Below are positions 17,778 to 25,492 of a stretch of 29,965 nucleotides of DNA, piece by piece; position 1 is the first letter of the stretch; each line of letters starts with the position of its first letter. The position numbers were made by a program, and so were the translations under genes. Below the pieces are notes generated by a model. That model did no database searches, was not told where the DNA came from, and saw only the letters and a program-made list of their open reading frames with translations. The stretch is taken from positions 8,421,117 through 8,451,081 of the forward strand of contig NZ_CM002285.1 of NCBI RefSeq assembly GCF_000497445.1, read 5' to 3'. The stretch is from Streptomyces roseochromogenus subsp. oscitans DS 12.976. GTDB lineage: Bacteria > Actinomycetota > Actinomycetes > Streptomycetales > Streptomycetaceae.

Positions 17778-19262
17778 ATGTACGGCGACTACTCACGCCT
17801 GACCTACCAGCCCGGCAAGCACTACTCCGCGGTGCTCGCCCAGCAGGGCCGCGTCCAGCTGGACGCCGACGCCAACGAGCAGACGGCGATCGAGCTCTTC
17901 CGGTCGCGGACCCTGGCCCGCGACCTGATCGGCCGTGACGGCGGACCCGCCGACAAACCCGGCGACGGCCCCGGCTTCCAGATCACCTACGTCAAGGGCA
18001 CCCACGACCAGGACGACCTCACCATCGGCGGCGGCCGCTACTACGTCGACGGCATCCCGCTCGACGCCACGTGCCCCCAGCCGGTCCCGGCGGTCCCCAC
18101 CGGCGGCCTGCTGCCGCTGGACGGCGACGGCGCGGACAGCGACGGTGTCATCCCGTCCCCCACCCCCGCCACCTGGACCTACTGGAACCAGCCCGACGCC
18201 TACCGCGACCCCGAGCTGCCGGGCGACCAACTCCCCTCCATGTTCCCCTTCCTGGCCTACCTCAAGGTCTGGGACCGCAGCGTCACCGCCGTCGAGGACC
18301 CGGAGATCCGTGAGGTCGCGCTCGGCGCCGCCATGCCGGACACGGCCGCCCGCCTCAAGACCGTCTGGCAGGTACTCACCCTGCCCGCCGAGGACCTGGA
18401 CGTCCGCGACGGGGGAGCGGCCACCGTCCGCGCCGCCTTCTACGACTGGGTCGCCGCCCAGCGCTCCGCCGCCCGCCTGGCCGCCCGCGCCGAGCGGCCG
18501 GAGGGAGCGGCGGACGAGCCCTGCCTGGTACGGCCCGACGCCCGCTACCGCGGCCCGGAGAACCAGCTCTACCGCATCGAGATCCACCAGGGCGGCACGG
18601 CCGAGCGGGGCGCGACCTTCAAGTGGTCGAGGGAGAACGGCAGTGTCGCCTTCCCGATCGCCGAACTCGACGGCACCTGGGTGGCGTTGTCCACCCTCGG
18701 CGACGACGACAAGCTCACCCTGGACGTCGGCGACCGCGTCGAGGTCTGCGACTCCGCCTACACCAGCCGAGGCGAGCCGGCGCCCCTGCTGAGCGTCGAG
18801 GAGATCGACCTCCCCGGCCGCCGCGTCCGCCTCTCCGCCGAGCCTCTTCCCGGCATCGGCGCGCTGCCCGAGCGCCACCCCTTCCTCCGCCGCTGGGACC
18901 ACGCCTCCACCGGCACCCCCGGCCACCGCCCGCGCACCGACGGCGGCGCCCTGCCCGTCGAGGAGGGCACCTGGACGGAGCTGGAGGACGGCCTCCAGGT
19001 CTACTTCAACCCCGGCGGCTCCTACCGCTCCGGCGACTTCTGGCTGGTCCCGACCCGCACCGTCACCGGCACCGTCGAGTGGCCGGCCAACTCCGCCGGC
19101 GACCCCCTCCTCCAGCTCCCGCTCGGCATCGACGTCCACTACGCCCCGCTGGCCTGGATCACCGGCGAGAACTCCCGCTCCGACCTCCGCCGTGTCTTCC
19201 ACCCCCTGGCCACGCCGCTCTCGGACGCGAACGCGGACCCACAGGAGACCGAGGAGAACTGA
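17778..19262 (+). CDS. DUF6519-family CIS protein
   Basis: 494 residues. The N-terminus MYGDYSRLTYQPGKHYSAVL followed by GRVQLDADANEQ is the signature of the DUF6519 family, which occurs in CIS and phage-tail-like clusters; its exact role is unknown to me. Further blocks are LTIGGGRYYVDGIP, the YRIEIHQGG-FKWSRENGS region and EDGLQVYFNPGGSYRSGDFW. I chose the ATG at 17778 because GAGGGGG (17768-17774) lies just upstream; an in-frame start 12 bases earlier lies on top of that ribosome site. By position it may be a fibre, a baseplate periphery protein or an adaptor. Confidence 0.85.
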   Translation: MYGDYSRLTYQPGKHYSAVLAQQGRVQLDADANEQTAIELFRSRTLARDLIGRDGGPADKPGDGPGFQITYVKGTHDQDDLTIGGGRYYVDGIPLDATCPQPVPAVPTGGLLPLDGDGADSDGVIPSPTPATWTYWNQPDAYRDPELPGDQLPSMFPFLAYLKVWDRSVTAVEDPEIREVALGAAMPDTAARLKTVWQVLTLPAEDLDVRDGGAATVRAAFYDWVAAQRSAARLAARAERPEGAADEPCLVRPDARYRGPENQLYRIEIHQGGTAERGATFKWSRENGSVAFPIAELDGTWVALSTLGDDDKLTLDVGDRVEVCDSAYTSRGEPAPLLSVEEIDLPGRRVRLSAEPLPGIGALPERHPFLRRWDHASTGTPGHRPRTDGGALPVEEGTWTELEDGLQVYFNPGGSYRSGDFWLVPTRTVTGTVEWPANSAGDPLLQLPLGIDVHYAPLAWITGENSRSDLRRVFHPLATPLSDANADPQETEEN

Positions 19263-19263
19263 C

Positions 19264-20109
19264 GTGCCCCTCTGCCCCTTCGCCTCGGTCCGGCTCCTCG
19301 CCCGGCCCAAGCCGCCTGCACCCCTTCAGCCGACCCAGATCATCGTCCACACGGCGAACGCCACCCTCCCCGCTGTGGACGTCCGCTTCCGTCGGCCCGG
19401 CGCCCGCGGCCAGAGCCATATCGGTGTGTCCGCCACCGGAAAGATCACCCAGTGGCTGGACACGTCCGTCCCCGCCGACTCCGCGTACCGCGCCAACCTC
19501 CGCTCCGACGGCACCGGCGCGGTCTCCATCACGACGGAGGGTCATGTCTCCGAGCCCTGGACGGACGCCCAGCTGGACGCCCTGATCCGCCTCCACTGGT
19601 GGCTGATGCGCACCCACCCCGCCATCGCCCACCGAGCCTGCCGGACCCCAGCCGACCCCGGCCTGGCCCACCACACCCTCCTCGGCTCGCCGGGCCCCTG
19701 GACCCCCATCCCCAAGTCCTGCCCGGGCCCTCGCCGCATCGCGCAGTGGCAGGACTCCCTCCTCCCACGCGTCCTGGCTCCCTACGGCATCTCCGTCTCC
19801 GACATGCGCCCACGCCACGAGCGGGCCGAGGAGGTCGTCCGGGATCTCCTGTCGGTGCCGATCGCGTTCTCCTCCGCCCCGGCCGCTGAAGAGGCGCTCC
19901 CGGCTCCGTCCTCGGACCAGTCCTCGGCGATTCCGTCGGAGCAGCGGTCCCTTGCGGCCGATCCGGCATCCCCACCGCGGGCGCAGGATTCCGCGGCGAC
20001 GGTCCAGCCCCGCCAGCACCACCCCGTCCGCGAAGCCCTCCTGGACTTCTTCCTCCCCGACTCCGCACCCCACGGCCCCAAACCGTCCCCACCTCCGGAG
20101 GAGTACTGA
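19264..20109 (+). CDS. Amidase_2/PGRP-like peptidoglycan hydrolase of the CIS operon
   Basis: 281 residues from GTG 19264, one base after the preceding stop. The N-terminal about 190 residues have the N-acetylmuramoyl-L-alanine amidase fold as in actinophage endolysins: IIVHTA with His29 as first metal ligand, SHIGVSATGKITQWLD, WTDAQLDALIRLHWWL, and His136/His137 followed by PKSCPG (Lys151, Cys153). The latter corresponds to the His-Lys-x-Cys cluster of T7 lysozyme-like amidases. Active-site assignment is by motif only. The last about 90 residues are Pro/Ser/Ala-rich and end in a short hydrophobic element (REALLDFFLP) plus a proline-rich tail, possibly a docking tag. There is no signal peptide, so delivery or release would need the CIS, lysis or another route. 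Confidence 0.75.
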   Translation: MPLCPFASVRLLARPKPPAPLQPTQIIVHTANATLPAVDVRFRRPGARGQSHIGVSATGKITQWLDTSVPADSAYRANLRSDGTGAVSITTEGHVSEPWTDAQLDALIRLHWWLMRTHPAIAHRACRTPADPGLAHHTLLGSPGPWTPIPKSCPGPRRIAQWQDSLLPRVLAPYGISVSDMRPRHERAEEVVRDLLSVPIAFSSAPAAEEALPAPSSDQSSAIPSEQRSLAADPASPPRAQDSAATVQPRQHHPVREALLDFFLPDSAPHGPKPSPPPEEY

Positions 20110-20206
20110 GGGCACCGTCCGGCGGCGCCGACTGGGAATCCGGCGAAGATCCTTCTACCGTGGAGTCCGCCTGTCCCGGTGCCGCTGGACGACGTAAGGG
20201 GGCTTG

Positions 20207-22630
20207 GTGGAAGCCGAGTTGGGGACGCTTGCCGCACAGGGGGCCACGGCTCTGGTCGGGCTCGTGGTCACGGACGCCTGGGTACAGATGAAGCAGGGGC
20301 GGCGGCGGGTCGTCCGTTGGCTGTCCCGGCGCGGAGCGGACGACGAACTGGACGCCTCACGCGTGGAGTTGGAGGCGGCTCGGGGCAGCGGCGACGAGGA
20401 GAGCGTGGCGGGCCGCGTGGCCGCCGACTGGGAACGGCGCCTGCTCCGCATCCTCGAGGAGGACCCCGAGGCGGCCGAGGAGCTGCGCCGGCTGCTGGAC
20501 GAGATCCTGCCGGGAACGTCGTACGACATCGCCTTCGACGTCCGCCGGGCCGCACAGACGGCGCCCGGCGCCCAGCCCGACCATCTCCCCGCCCTGACCG
20601 GCACGTTCAGTAACCGCGTCGCCGAACTCGACCGGCTCGATGCCGTGTGCGGCGCACCCGGACGGGTCAACCTCGCGGTGCTCGCCGGGCTGCCCGGTGT
20701 CGGCAAGACCGCGATCGCCTGCCGCTGGGCCGACAAGGAGCGCGACCGCTTCCCCGACGGCCTGTTCTACGTCGACTACGCCGCCCTGCGCGACGCGTCC
20801 ACCGTCGGCGCCGCCATGGGGGCCGACGTCTCCCAGGCCCTGGCCGGGATCCTGCAGGCCCTGATCGGGAGCGACGAGCACATCCCGGCGTCACTCGCGG
20901 AGCTGACCCGGCGGTACGCGGCCCATTCCCGCGACCGGCGCATCCTGGTCCTCATCGACAACGTCACCCTGCCCGCCCAGGTCCGGCCGCTGATCCCGAG
21001 CGGACCCGGCAGCACGGTCGTCGTCACCAGCCACAGCAAGCTCGGCGAACTCGTCGCCCTGGACGGCGCCGAACTCATCGCACTCAAGCCGCTCGACGCC
21101 GAAGGCGGTCTGAAACTGCTCGCCGACCGCCTCGGCGAGCCCATGGTGACGGCCGACCGTGCCGCCGCCGAACGCCTCGTGGAGCTGTGCGGCGGCCTGC
21201 CGGTGGCGCTGCGGATCGTGGCGACCCGGCTGCTCAGCGATGAGTTCCTGACCCCGGCCGACCTCGTTGGCGAACTCGAGGACGAGGCCGAACGCCTGGA
21301 CGGCATGTCCCTGCCCGGCGGCGGCTACTCGGTGTCAGCCGTGCTCGGACCGTCGTACCGCCTGCTGCCGCCCGGACCCGCCCGGATGTTCCGTCTGCTC
21401 GGCTGGCTGCCGGCCGGGCTCTTCGACGCCGGGGCCGCGGCCGCCGCCACAGGCGTCGACCTGCGCACAGCCCGGCGGCTGCTGCGCGAACTCGCGGCCG
21501 CCAGCCTGCTGGAGACCGAACGCGACGGCCGCTACCGCATGCACGACCTGGTCCGCCTCTACGCCCGCGAGCGCGCGGTGGAGGAGGAGCGGGCCGGCGA
21601 GGAGACGGCGCTCATCGAGCGGGTCACCATTCACTACCTCGTCCTCGTCGCCCTCGCCGATCGTGCGGTGCGCACCGACCGGCTGCGCGTCGCAGATCTG
21701 ACCACCCTGCTGGCCGAGGCGACCGACCCCTTCGCCACAGCCGCCGGCCCCTCAGCGCTGACCTGGCTCGACGCCGAGTGCGCCACGATCCTGGCCGTGC
21801 TGCGCGCCGCCGTACGGCACGGACTGCACGCCCTCGCCTGGCCGCTGGCCGAGGCGTTCACGGTGCTGTTCCTGCACCACCGTTACCTCGGTGCGTGGAA
21901 GGAGTCGCTGGAGTTGGGCGCCGAGGCCGCCGCGCTGGCAGCCGAGGCCTCGAACAACCCCGGCGCCACCGCAGAGGCCGTGGCCGGCGAGGCCCGCCTG
22001 CGCAGTCTGCTCTCCCGGCCGCTCATGGACCTCGGTGAGGACGACCGCGCCCGCACCGAGATCGAACGCGCCGTGGCGCTCGCCGAGTCCACTGACCGCC
22101 TGCTGCTGCGCGCGTCCGTCCAGGAGTTCCACGGCCGCTGCCTCGACCGGTTCGACGCGCCCCGCGCGGTGGACACCTACCGGTACTGCCTCGAACTCAA
22201 CCAGCGGGCCGAGGACGAGCGCGGCGAGGCCCTGGCCCTGCTCTTCCTCGGCTCGGCCATGGACGCCCAGGGCGAGCACGCGGAGGCTCTCGCCGTCCTC
22301 CGGCAGGCGCGCGCGTCCCTGCTGAACCTTCCCGAGCCGGACGTGCGCATGGCCGGTCGCGCCCTCCTCGCGGCCGGTCTCGCCCATGACCACCTGCACC
22401 GGACCGAGGACGCCGTCGACGCGCTGCGCACGGCGGCGGGGATCCTGCGGGAGCAGCGCGCGACCAGCTACGAGGCCGATGCCCTGGAGGCCCTCGCCGG
22501 CATCGCCGAGCGCACCGGCAGCCACCGGGAGAGCGCGCGTGGGTGGCTGAGCCGGGCCGTCGAGATCCGGGAAGCGAGCGGCAGCCGCCGGGCGGAAGAG
22601 CTGCGCCGGCGTCTGGCGGACCTCAGCTGA
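20207..22630 (+). CDS. NB-ARC/TPR STAND ATPase (AfsR-like, no SARP DNA-binding domain)
   Basis: About 807 residues. The N-terminal 130 residues contain a hydrophobic/amphipathic segment (LAAQGATALVGLVVTDAW) that recurs in Streptomyces signalling-type proteins, then a charged helical stretch. The NB-ARC domain follows: Walker A GLPGVGKTAI (near 162-171), Walker B RILVLIDNV (near 245), GLPV (near 329) and an MHD motif YRMHDLVRLYARERA (near 445). The rest, to the C-terminus, is helical TPR repeats. Such proteins are nucleotide-switched oligomerising sensors. No winged-helix or SARP domain is present, so a transcription factor is unlikely; an NLR-like effector or signalling role is possible. AAGGGGG (20196-20202) favours GTG 20207 over TTG 20204. 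It starts 94 bases after the amidase gene on the same strand. Confidence 0.88.
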   Translation: MEAELGTLAAQGATALVGLVVTDAWVQMKQGRRRVVRWLSRRGADDELDASRVELEAARGSGDEESVAGRVAADWERRLLRILEEDPEAAEELRRLLDEILPGTSYDIAFDVRRAAQTAPGAQPDHLPALTGTFSNRVAELDRLDAVCGAPGRVNLAVLAGLPGVGKTAIACRWADKERDRFPDGLFYVDYAALRDASTVGAAMGADVSQALAGILQALIGSDEHIPASLAELTRRYAAHSRDRRILVLIDNVTLPAQVRPLIPSGPGSTVVVTSHSKLGELVALDGAELIALKPLDAEGGLKLLADRLGEPMVTADRAAAERLVELCGGLPVALRIVATRLLSDEFLTPADLVGELEDEAERLDGMSLPGGGYSVSAVLGPSYRLLPPGPARMFRLLGWLPAGLFDAGAAAAATGVDLRTARRLLRELAAASLLETERDGRYRMHDLVRLYARERAVEEERAGEETALIERVTIHYLVLVALADRAVRTDRLRVADLTTLLAEATDPFATAAGPSALTWLDAECATILAVLRAAVRHGLHALAWPLAEAFTVLFLHHRYLGAWKESLELGAEAAALAAEASNNPGATAEAVAGEARLRSLLSRPLMDLGEDDRARTEIERAVALAESTDRLLLRASVQEFHGRCLDRFDAPRAVDTYRYCLELNQRAEDERGEALALLFLGSAMDAQGEHAEALAVLRQARASLLNLPEPDVRMAGRALLAAGLAHDHLHRTEDAVDALRTAAGILREQRATSYEADALEALAGIAERTGSHRESARGWLSRAVEIREASGSRRAEELRRRLADLS
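22623..22630. other. Palindrome TCAGCTGA holding both convergent stop codons
   Basis: The eight bases form a perfect palindrome. Read on +, the final TGA (22628-22630) ends the NB-ARC gene; read on -, the TGA (22625-22623) ends the GT-B-like gene. The two coding regions therefore overlap tail to tail by 8 bases with no intergenic terminator between them. Confidence 0.95.
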
Positions 22631-24314
22631 CGCCCGGGGCCGCGGGGCGCGGGCGGAGAAGTACGTCCTCGTCGCGCATCCCGGCGAGGCGCAGGGTCAG
22701 CAGTGCCTCGTCGGGCGGACGGCCCTGCCGCAGCCAGGCGTAGACGATCGCGGCCGCGAGCCCAGGAGCCGTCGCCGGTCCGGTCACCGCCGCCTCGAAC
22801 ACCCGGCCGTCGCGCAGCCCGACCAGATGGCCGCTGCCCCGCACCGCGCACGCCGCCAGCAGACTGCCGGGCAACTCGGTCAAGGTGGCCCGGATCCAGG
22901 ACAGCGCCTCGGCCGGCGAACCGGCCGGTGCCTTCCGCTCGATCACCGAGGCGCTTTCCAGCCGTCGGCGGTCGCGTTCACCGTTCGAGCAGGCCAGATG
23001 GACGTGGCCCAGCGGCCCGTCCTCCGGGTCGGTCCCGTCCTGCGCATACGCACGCGCCGCTGCGGGGTACCGCCGTACCGTCACGACCGGGCCGGAGGCC
23101 TCCTCGCCCACCTCGGTGACGACCAGCCACGAGGTGACGGGATCGGGGGCTGGATCCGGGGCGGGCACCAGCAGGTCCGGCGGGGGTGCGGGGGCGGGCT
23201 CAGGAAGGTCCAGCAGTTCGTACACGACCTCGCGGAGCCGCGCGAGCGCCTGCCCCGGCGCGGCGAAAGCCTGCCGCGCCACCTCGGCGTACCGCTCGGG
23301 TGTGTGAGCGCGTACGACGTCCTCGACCTGAGCCGCCAGGTCGCCGCCCGGATCCAGCCGCGGGGCCACGGCGGCCAGGTCGTGTGCCGCGGTCCCCGGC
23401 ACCGCGTCCGCGCCGAACGCGCCGAGCAGGACCGGATGGCCCAGGGCGGCGCCGTACAGGGTCACCGAACCGTGGTCGCCGATCACCACGTCCGCTGCGA
23501 CGAGCGCGGGACGCCAGGCGTGCACGGGCGGCATCAGCATCAGGCCCGCGTCGAGTGCCGATGCCTGGAGCGCGCGTATCTGCCAGGGCCCGTGTGCCGA
23601 CCAGACGTTGGGGTGGACGACGGCCGCGATGCGGTGGGCGTCGTGGGGGAGCGCACCCAGCAGACGGACCGGCAGATCAGGGTGCCGGCCGAGCAGGGAA
23701 GTGGGGCCCCAGGTGGAGCTGACCACGACGAGCCGCCGGCCCTCCGCGACACCGAGAGCCCGCCGGTACGCGTCCCGCTGGGCGCGGGAGGTGAGCAGCT
23801 CGTCGTAGCAGGGGTCGCCCAGCAGCAGGGTGCGGCCGGCGGTCTTGGGGTGGGCGGCGAGGAGTTGCCGTTCCTGGTCCTGGTGCGAGACGGCCAGCCA
23901 GGCGCGGCCGGACTCCAGCAGGGCGTCGGGGACAAGGCCCGACAGCCGGTCCTGCGGCCCGCGCGCGTCCGGGACGCGCTTCTGGAAGCCCACGCCGTGC
24001 GGCAGCACCAGGACCGGGCAGTCGCCCTCCGGTATGTCCACGTTCTCGCTGGCCGAGAGGATGAGATCCGCGTTGATGTGTGCCAGCTGCTCCCAGGGCA
24101 TGATCCGGCAGCCGGACTCCTCGAGGAGATCCCGTACCCCGGAGGCGAACGCGGAGGTGGGGTCGTGGGCGAAGACCACACTCACCCGGGGGTCGTCGTG
24201 CAGCAGCGCCGGCAGCGTCTCCAGCACGCGCACGGTGGAGGTGACGGTACGGGCGGCGACCACGAGCGTCCGCTCGGCGGGGAAGGTCCGCCAGCGGTGG
24301 GCGTCGGGGCCCAC
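22623..24314 (-). CDS. GT-B-fold glycosyltransferase/glycerophosphotransferase-like protein
   Basis: 563 residues from the proposed GTG at 24314. Conserved-looking blocks are LVVAARTVTSTVRVLETLPALL at the N-terminus, VLVLPHGVGFQKRVPD, RLVVVSSTWGPTSLLG, VHPNVWSAHGPWQIRALQ and VIGDHGSVTLYGAALGHPVLLGAFG. The last is typical of the nucleotide-sugar-binding half of GT-B enzymes such as CDP-glycerol glycerophosphotransferases and UDP-GlcNAc 2-epimerases. Similar Streptomyces proteins are, as I recall, often labelled translation initiation factor 2, which the sequence does not support. After a Pro/Asp linker (LDLPEPAPAPPPD) a separate C-terminal domain of about 150 residues follows. The frame is open upstream to 24674, but that part runs through a 7-bp repeat and a DUF4132 remnant read in the wrong frame, so a start after the repeat is preferred. 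Substrate unknown. Confidence 0.75.
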   Translation of the reverse strand: MGPDAHRWRTFPAERTLVVAARTVTSTVRVLETLPALLHDDPRVSVVFAHDPTSAFASGVRDLLEESGCRIMPWEQLAHINADLILSASENVDIPEGDCPVLVLPHGVGFQKRVPDARGPQDRLSGLVPDALLESGRAWLAVSHQDQERQLLAAHPKTAGRTLLLGDPCYDELLTSRAQRDAYRRALGVAEGRRLVVVSSTWGPTSLLGRHPDLPVRLLGALPHDAHRIAAVVHPNVWSAHGPWQIRALQASALDAGLMLMPPVHAWRPALVAADVVIGDHGSVTLYGAALGHPVLLGAFGADAVPGTAAHDLAAVAPRLDPGGDLAAQVEDVVRAHTPERYAEVARQAFAAPGQALARLREVVYELLDLPEPAPAPPPDLLVPAPDPAPDPVTSWLVVTEVGEEASGPVVTVRRYPAAARAYAQDGTDPEDGPLGHVHLACSNGERDRRRLESASVIERKAPAGSPAEALSWIRATLTELPGSLLAACAVRGSGHLVGLRDGRVFEAAVTGPATAPGLAAAIVYAWLRQGRPPDEALLTLRLAGMRDEDVLLRPRPAAPGVS

Positions 24315-24348
24315 AGGAACCCGAAGAAAGCTTTCAGCCGCCAGACGT

Positions 24349-24414
<66 letters not shown>

Positions 24415-24418
24415 CGTC

Positions 24419-24447
24419 GGCATATCACGGGACAAGTTGGCTGACAA
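24419..24447 (-). promoter_or_regulatory. Possible housekeeping-type promoter for the GT-B-like gene
   Basis: On the - strand TTGTCA (24447-24442) and TATGCC (24424-24419) are separated by exactly 17 bases. The -35 element differs from TTGACA at one position; the -10 element is weaker. Transcription would start at the edge of the 7-bp repeat tract. Confidence 0.4.
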
Positions 24448-24451
24448 CCCT

Positions 24452-24864
24452 TCAGGTCGGCTCGGTTCCGGCGCGGACCGGTCCACGGTAACGAATCCCG
24501 AAGGGCCGGCCCAGGCTCAAGGGGGACCGGGCGGGGCCGGCGTCCCGCAGGAAGCCGGCGATCTGCCCGTCGGCGCCGGTGACGACGCGGTCGCGTAGCG
24601 CGGCCTGCCAGGCGGGGTCGGGCCACACGCGCGTGAGGACGGCGAGCGGCACCGGCAGCGAGCGGACCATCCACCGCCGGCGGTGGCCAGGCACTCCCGC
24701 TCGTGCCGCTCCAGCTATTTGACGAGCTGCCTGAGCTCCACGACCGCCGGATCTTCGGCGATCTTCGGCGGCACCGACTTCAACCGCCGTCCGGACGCGT
24801 TGCGGCAGACCACCTTCCCGTCGTCGAGGGCGACTTCGTAGTCACCGGCCGACACCCACCCCAT
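24452..24864 (-). pseudogene. Decayed 5' remnant of a DUF4132-family gene
   Basis: An ATG at 24864 with a good GGGAGG ribosome site begins MGWVSAGDYEVALDDGKVVC and continues GRRLKSVPPKIAEDPAVVELRQLVK. This matches, from memory, a conserved stretch of Streptomyces DUF4132 proteins. Codon 50 is TAG (24717-24715) where the family has Trp (KWLERHERE). A frameshift follows within about 24672-24690, and the homologous text resumes as WMVRSLPVPLAVLTRVWPDPAWQ up to GFLRDA near 24540. Beyond that the similarity stops and the remaining several hundred codons are gone. Three independent lesions (nonsense, frameshift, truncation) make this a pseudogene. Confidence 0.75.
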
Positions 24865-24920
24865 ACGTGCCTCCCGTACCCGCGTTGATCAAGTGACGGG
24901 AACTGTAGGGCAGAGCACTG

Positions 24921-24951
24921 ACAACGCCCTCCGAAGGCCGGAGGGCGTTGT
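24921..24951. terminator. Perfect 13-bp stem, 5-base loop hairpin
   Basis: ACAACGCCCTCCG (24921-24933) pairs perfectly with CGGAGGGCGTTGT (24939-24951) around the loop AAGGC. It lies 32 bases beyond the stop of the DUF5997-like gene on the - strand. There is no T-tract on its far side, as is common for Streptomyces terminators; the run of A (24954-24958) is on the gene-proximal side. It probably terminates the DUF5997-like transcript. Confidence 0.75.
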
Positions 24952-24982
24952 GGAAAAACGGTGATGTGAGAGCGGAGGAGGG

Positions 24983-25384
24983 TCAGCCACGCTCGGCGGC
25001 GCGCTGCTCCCTCTCCTTCTTCAGCTGCTTGATCCGCGTGGTCTCCTTGCGGACCTCGGCCTGGGTGGCGCGCTCCTTCTCCAGCCACTCGGGCCGCTCC
25101 TGCTTGAGCGCCTCGATCTGCTCGGTGGTCAGCGCTTCGGTGACCCCGCCGCGCGCGAGGCCGGCGATGGACACGCCGAGCTTCGCGGCGACCACCGGAC
25201 GCGGGTGCGGGCCGTTGCGCCGCAGCTCGCTCAGCCACTCCGGCGGGTTCGCCTGCAACTCGTTCAGCTCGGCGCGCGTGACGACGCCCTCCTGGAACGA
25301 GGCGGGGGTGGCGGGGAGATACACACCCAGCTTCTTCGCCGCGGTCGCGGGCTTCATCGACTGGGTGCTCTGCTGCGAACTCAT
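24983..25384 (-). CDS. DUF5997-family protein
   Basis: 133 residues from the ATG at 25384. MKPATAAKKLGVYLPATPASF, then GVVTRAELNELQANPPEWL and RPVVAAKLGVSIAGLARGG, match the DUF5997 family of actinobacteria as I remember it. The repeated xxPPEWL / RPEWL and the helix-turn-like segments suggest a small alpha-helical protein. The C-terminal 35 residues are strongly charged (KERATQAEVRKETTRIKQLK) and probably form a coiled coil. The frame is open further upstream to 25600, but that extension is Pro/Trp/His-rich and overlaps a tandem repeat and the divergent gene. Function unknown; family members commonly sit beside the LysR-type substrate-binding gene found here. Confidence 0.8.
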   Translation of the reverse strand: MSSQQSTQSMKPATAAKKLGVYLPATPASFQEGVVTRAELNELQANPPEWLSELRRNGPHPRPVVAAKLGVSIAGLARGGVTEALTTEQIEALKQERPEWLEKERATQAEVRKETTRIKQLKKEREQRAAERG

Positions 25385-25420
25385 GAGGTCAAGGGTAAGG
25401 GCCGCGTGCCCGGCCGCCGA

Positions 25421-25492
25421 CCACGGCCGGTGCCGGAAGCCGGGCCACGGCGGGTGACGGACGGCAGGCCACGGCCGGTAACCTGGCCTGGT
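25421..25492. repeat. Three 24-bp imperfect direct repeats between divergent genes
   Basis: Units start at 25421, 25445 and 25469, each beginning CCACGGCSGGT. Units 1 and 2 agree at 19 of 24 positions; the third matches mainly in its first 12 bases. They fill most of the 106-base gap between the DUF5997-like gene and the LysR-type gene and run into the latter's GTG start. They may be operator half-sites or simple repeat expansion. Confidence 0.8.

Noticed and set aside
15116..17779. 887-codon open frame on the - strand
   Set aside because: Antisense shadow of the tail-protein-I-like gene, with composition typical of reverse-complemented GC-rich coding DNA.
20110..20203. Promoter for the NB-ARC gene
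   Set aside because: No convincing -35/-10 pair could be picked in this 94-base gap; only the ribosome site AAGGGGG is clear, so readthrough from the CIS operon cannot be told from a local promoter.
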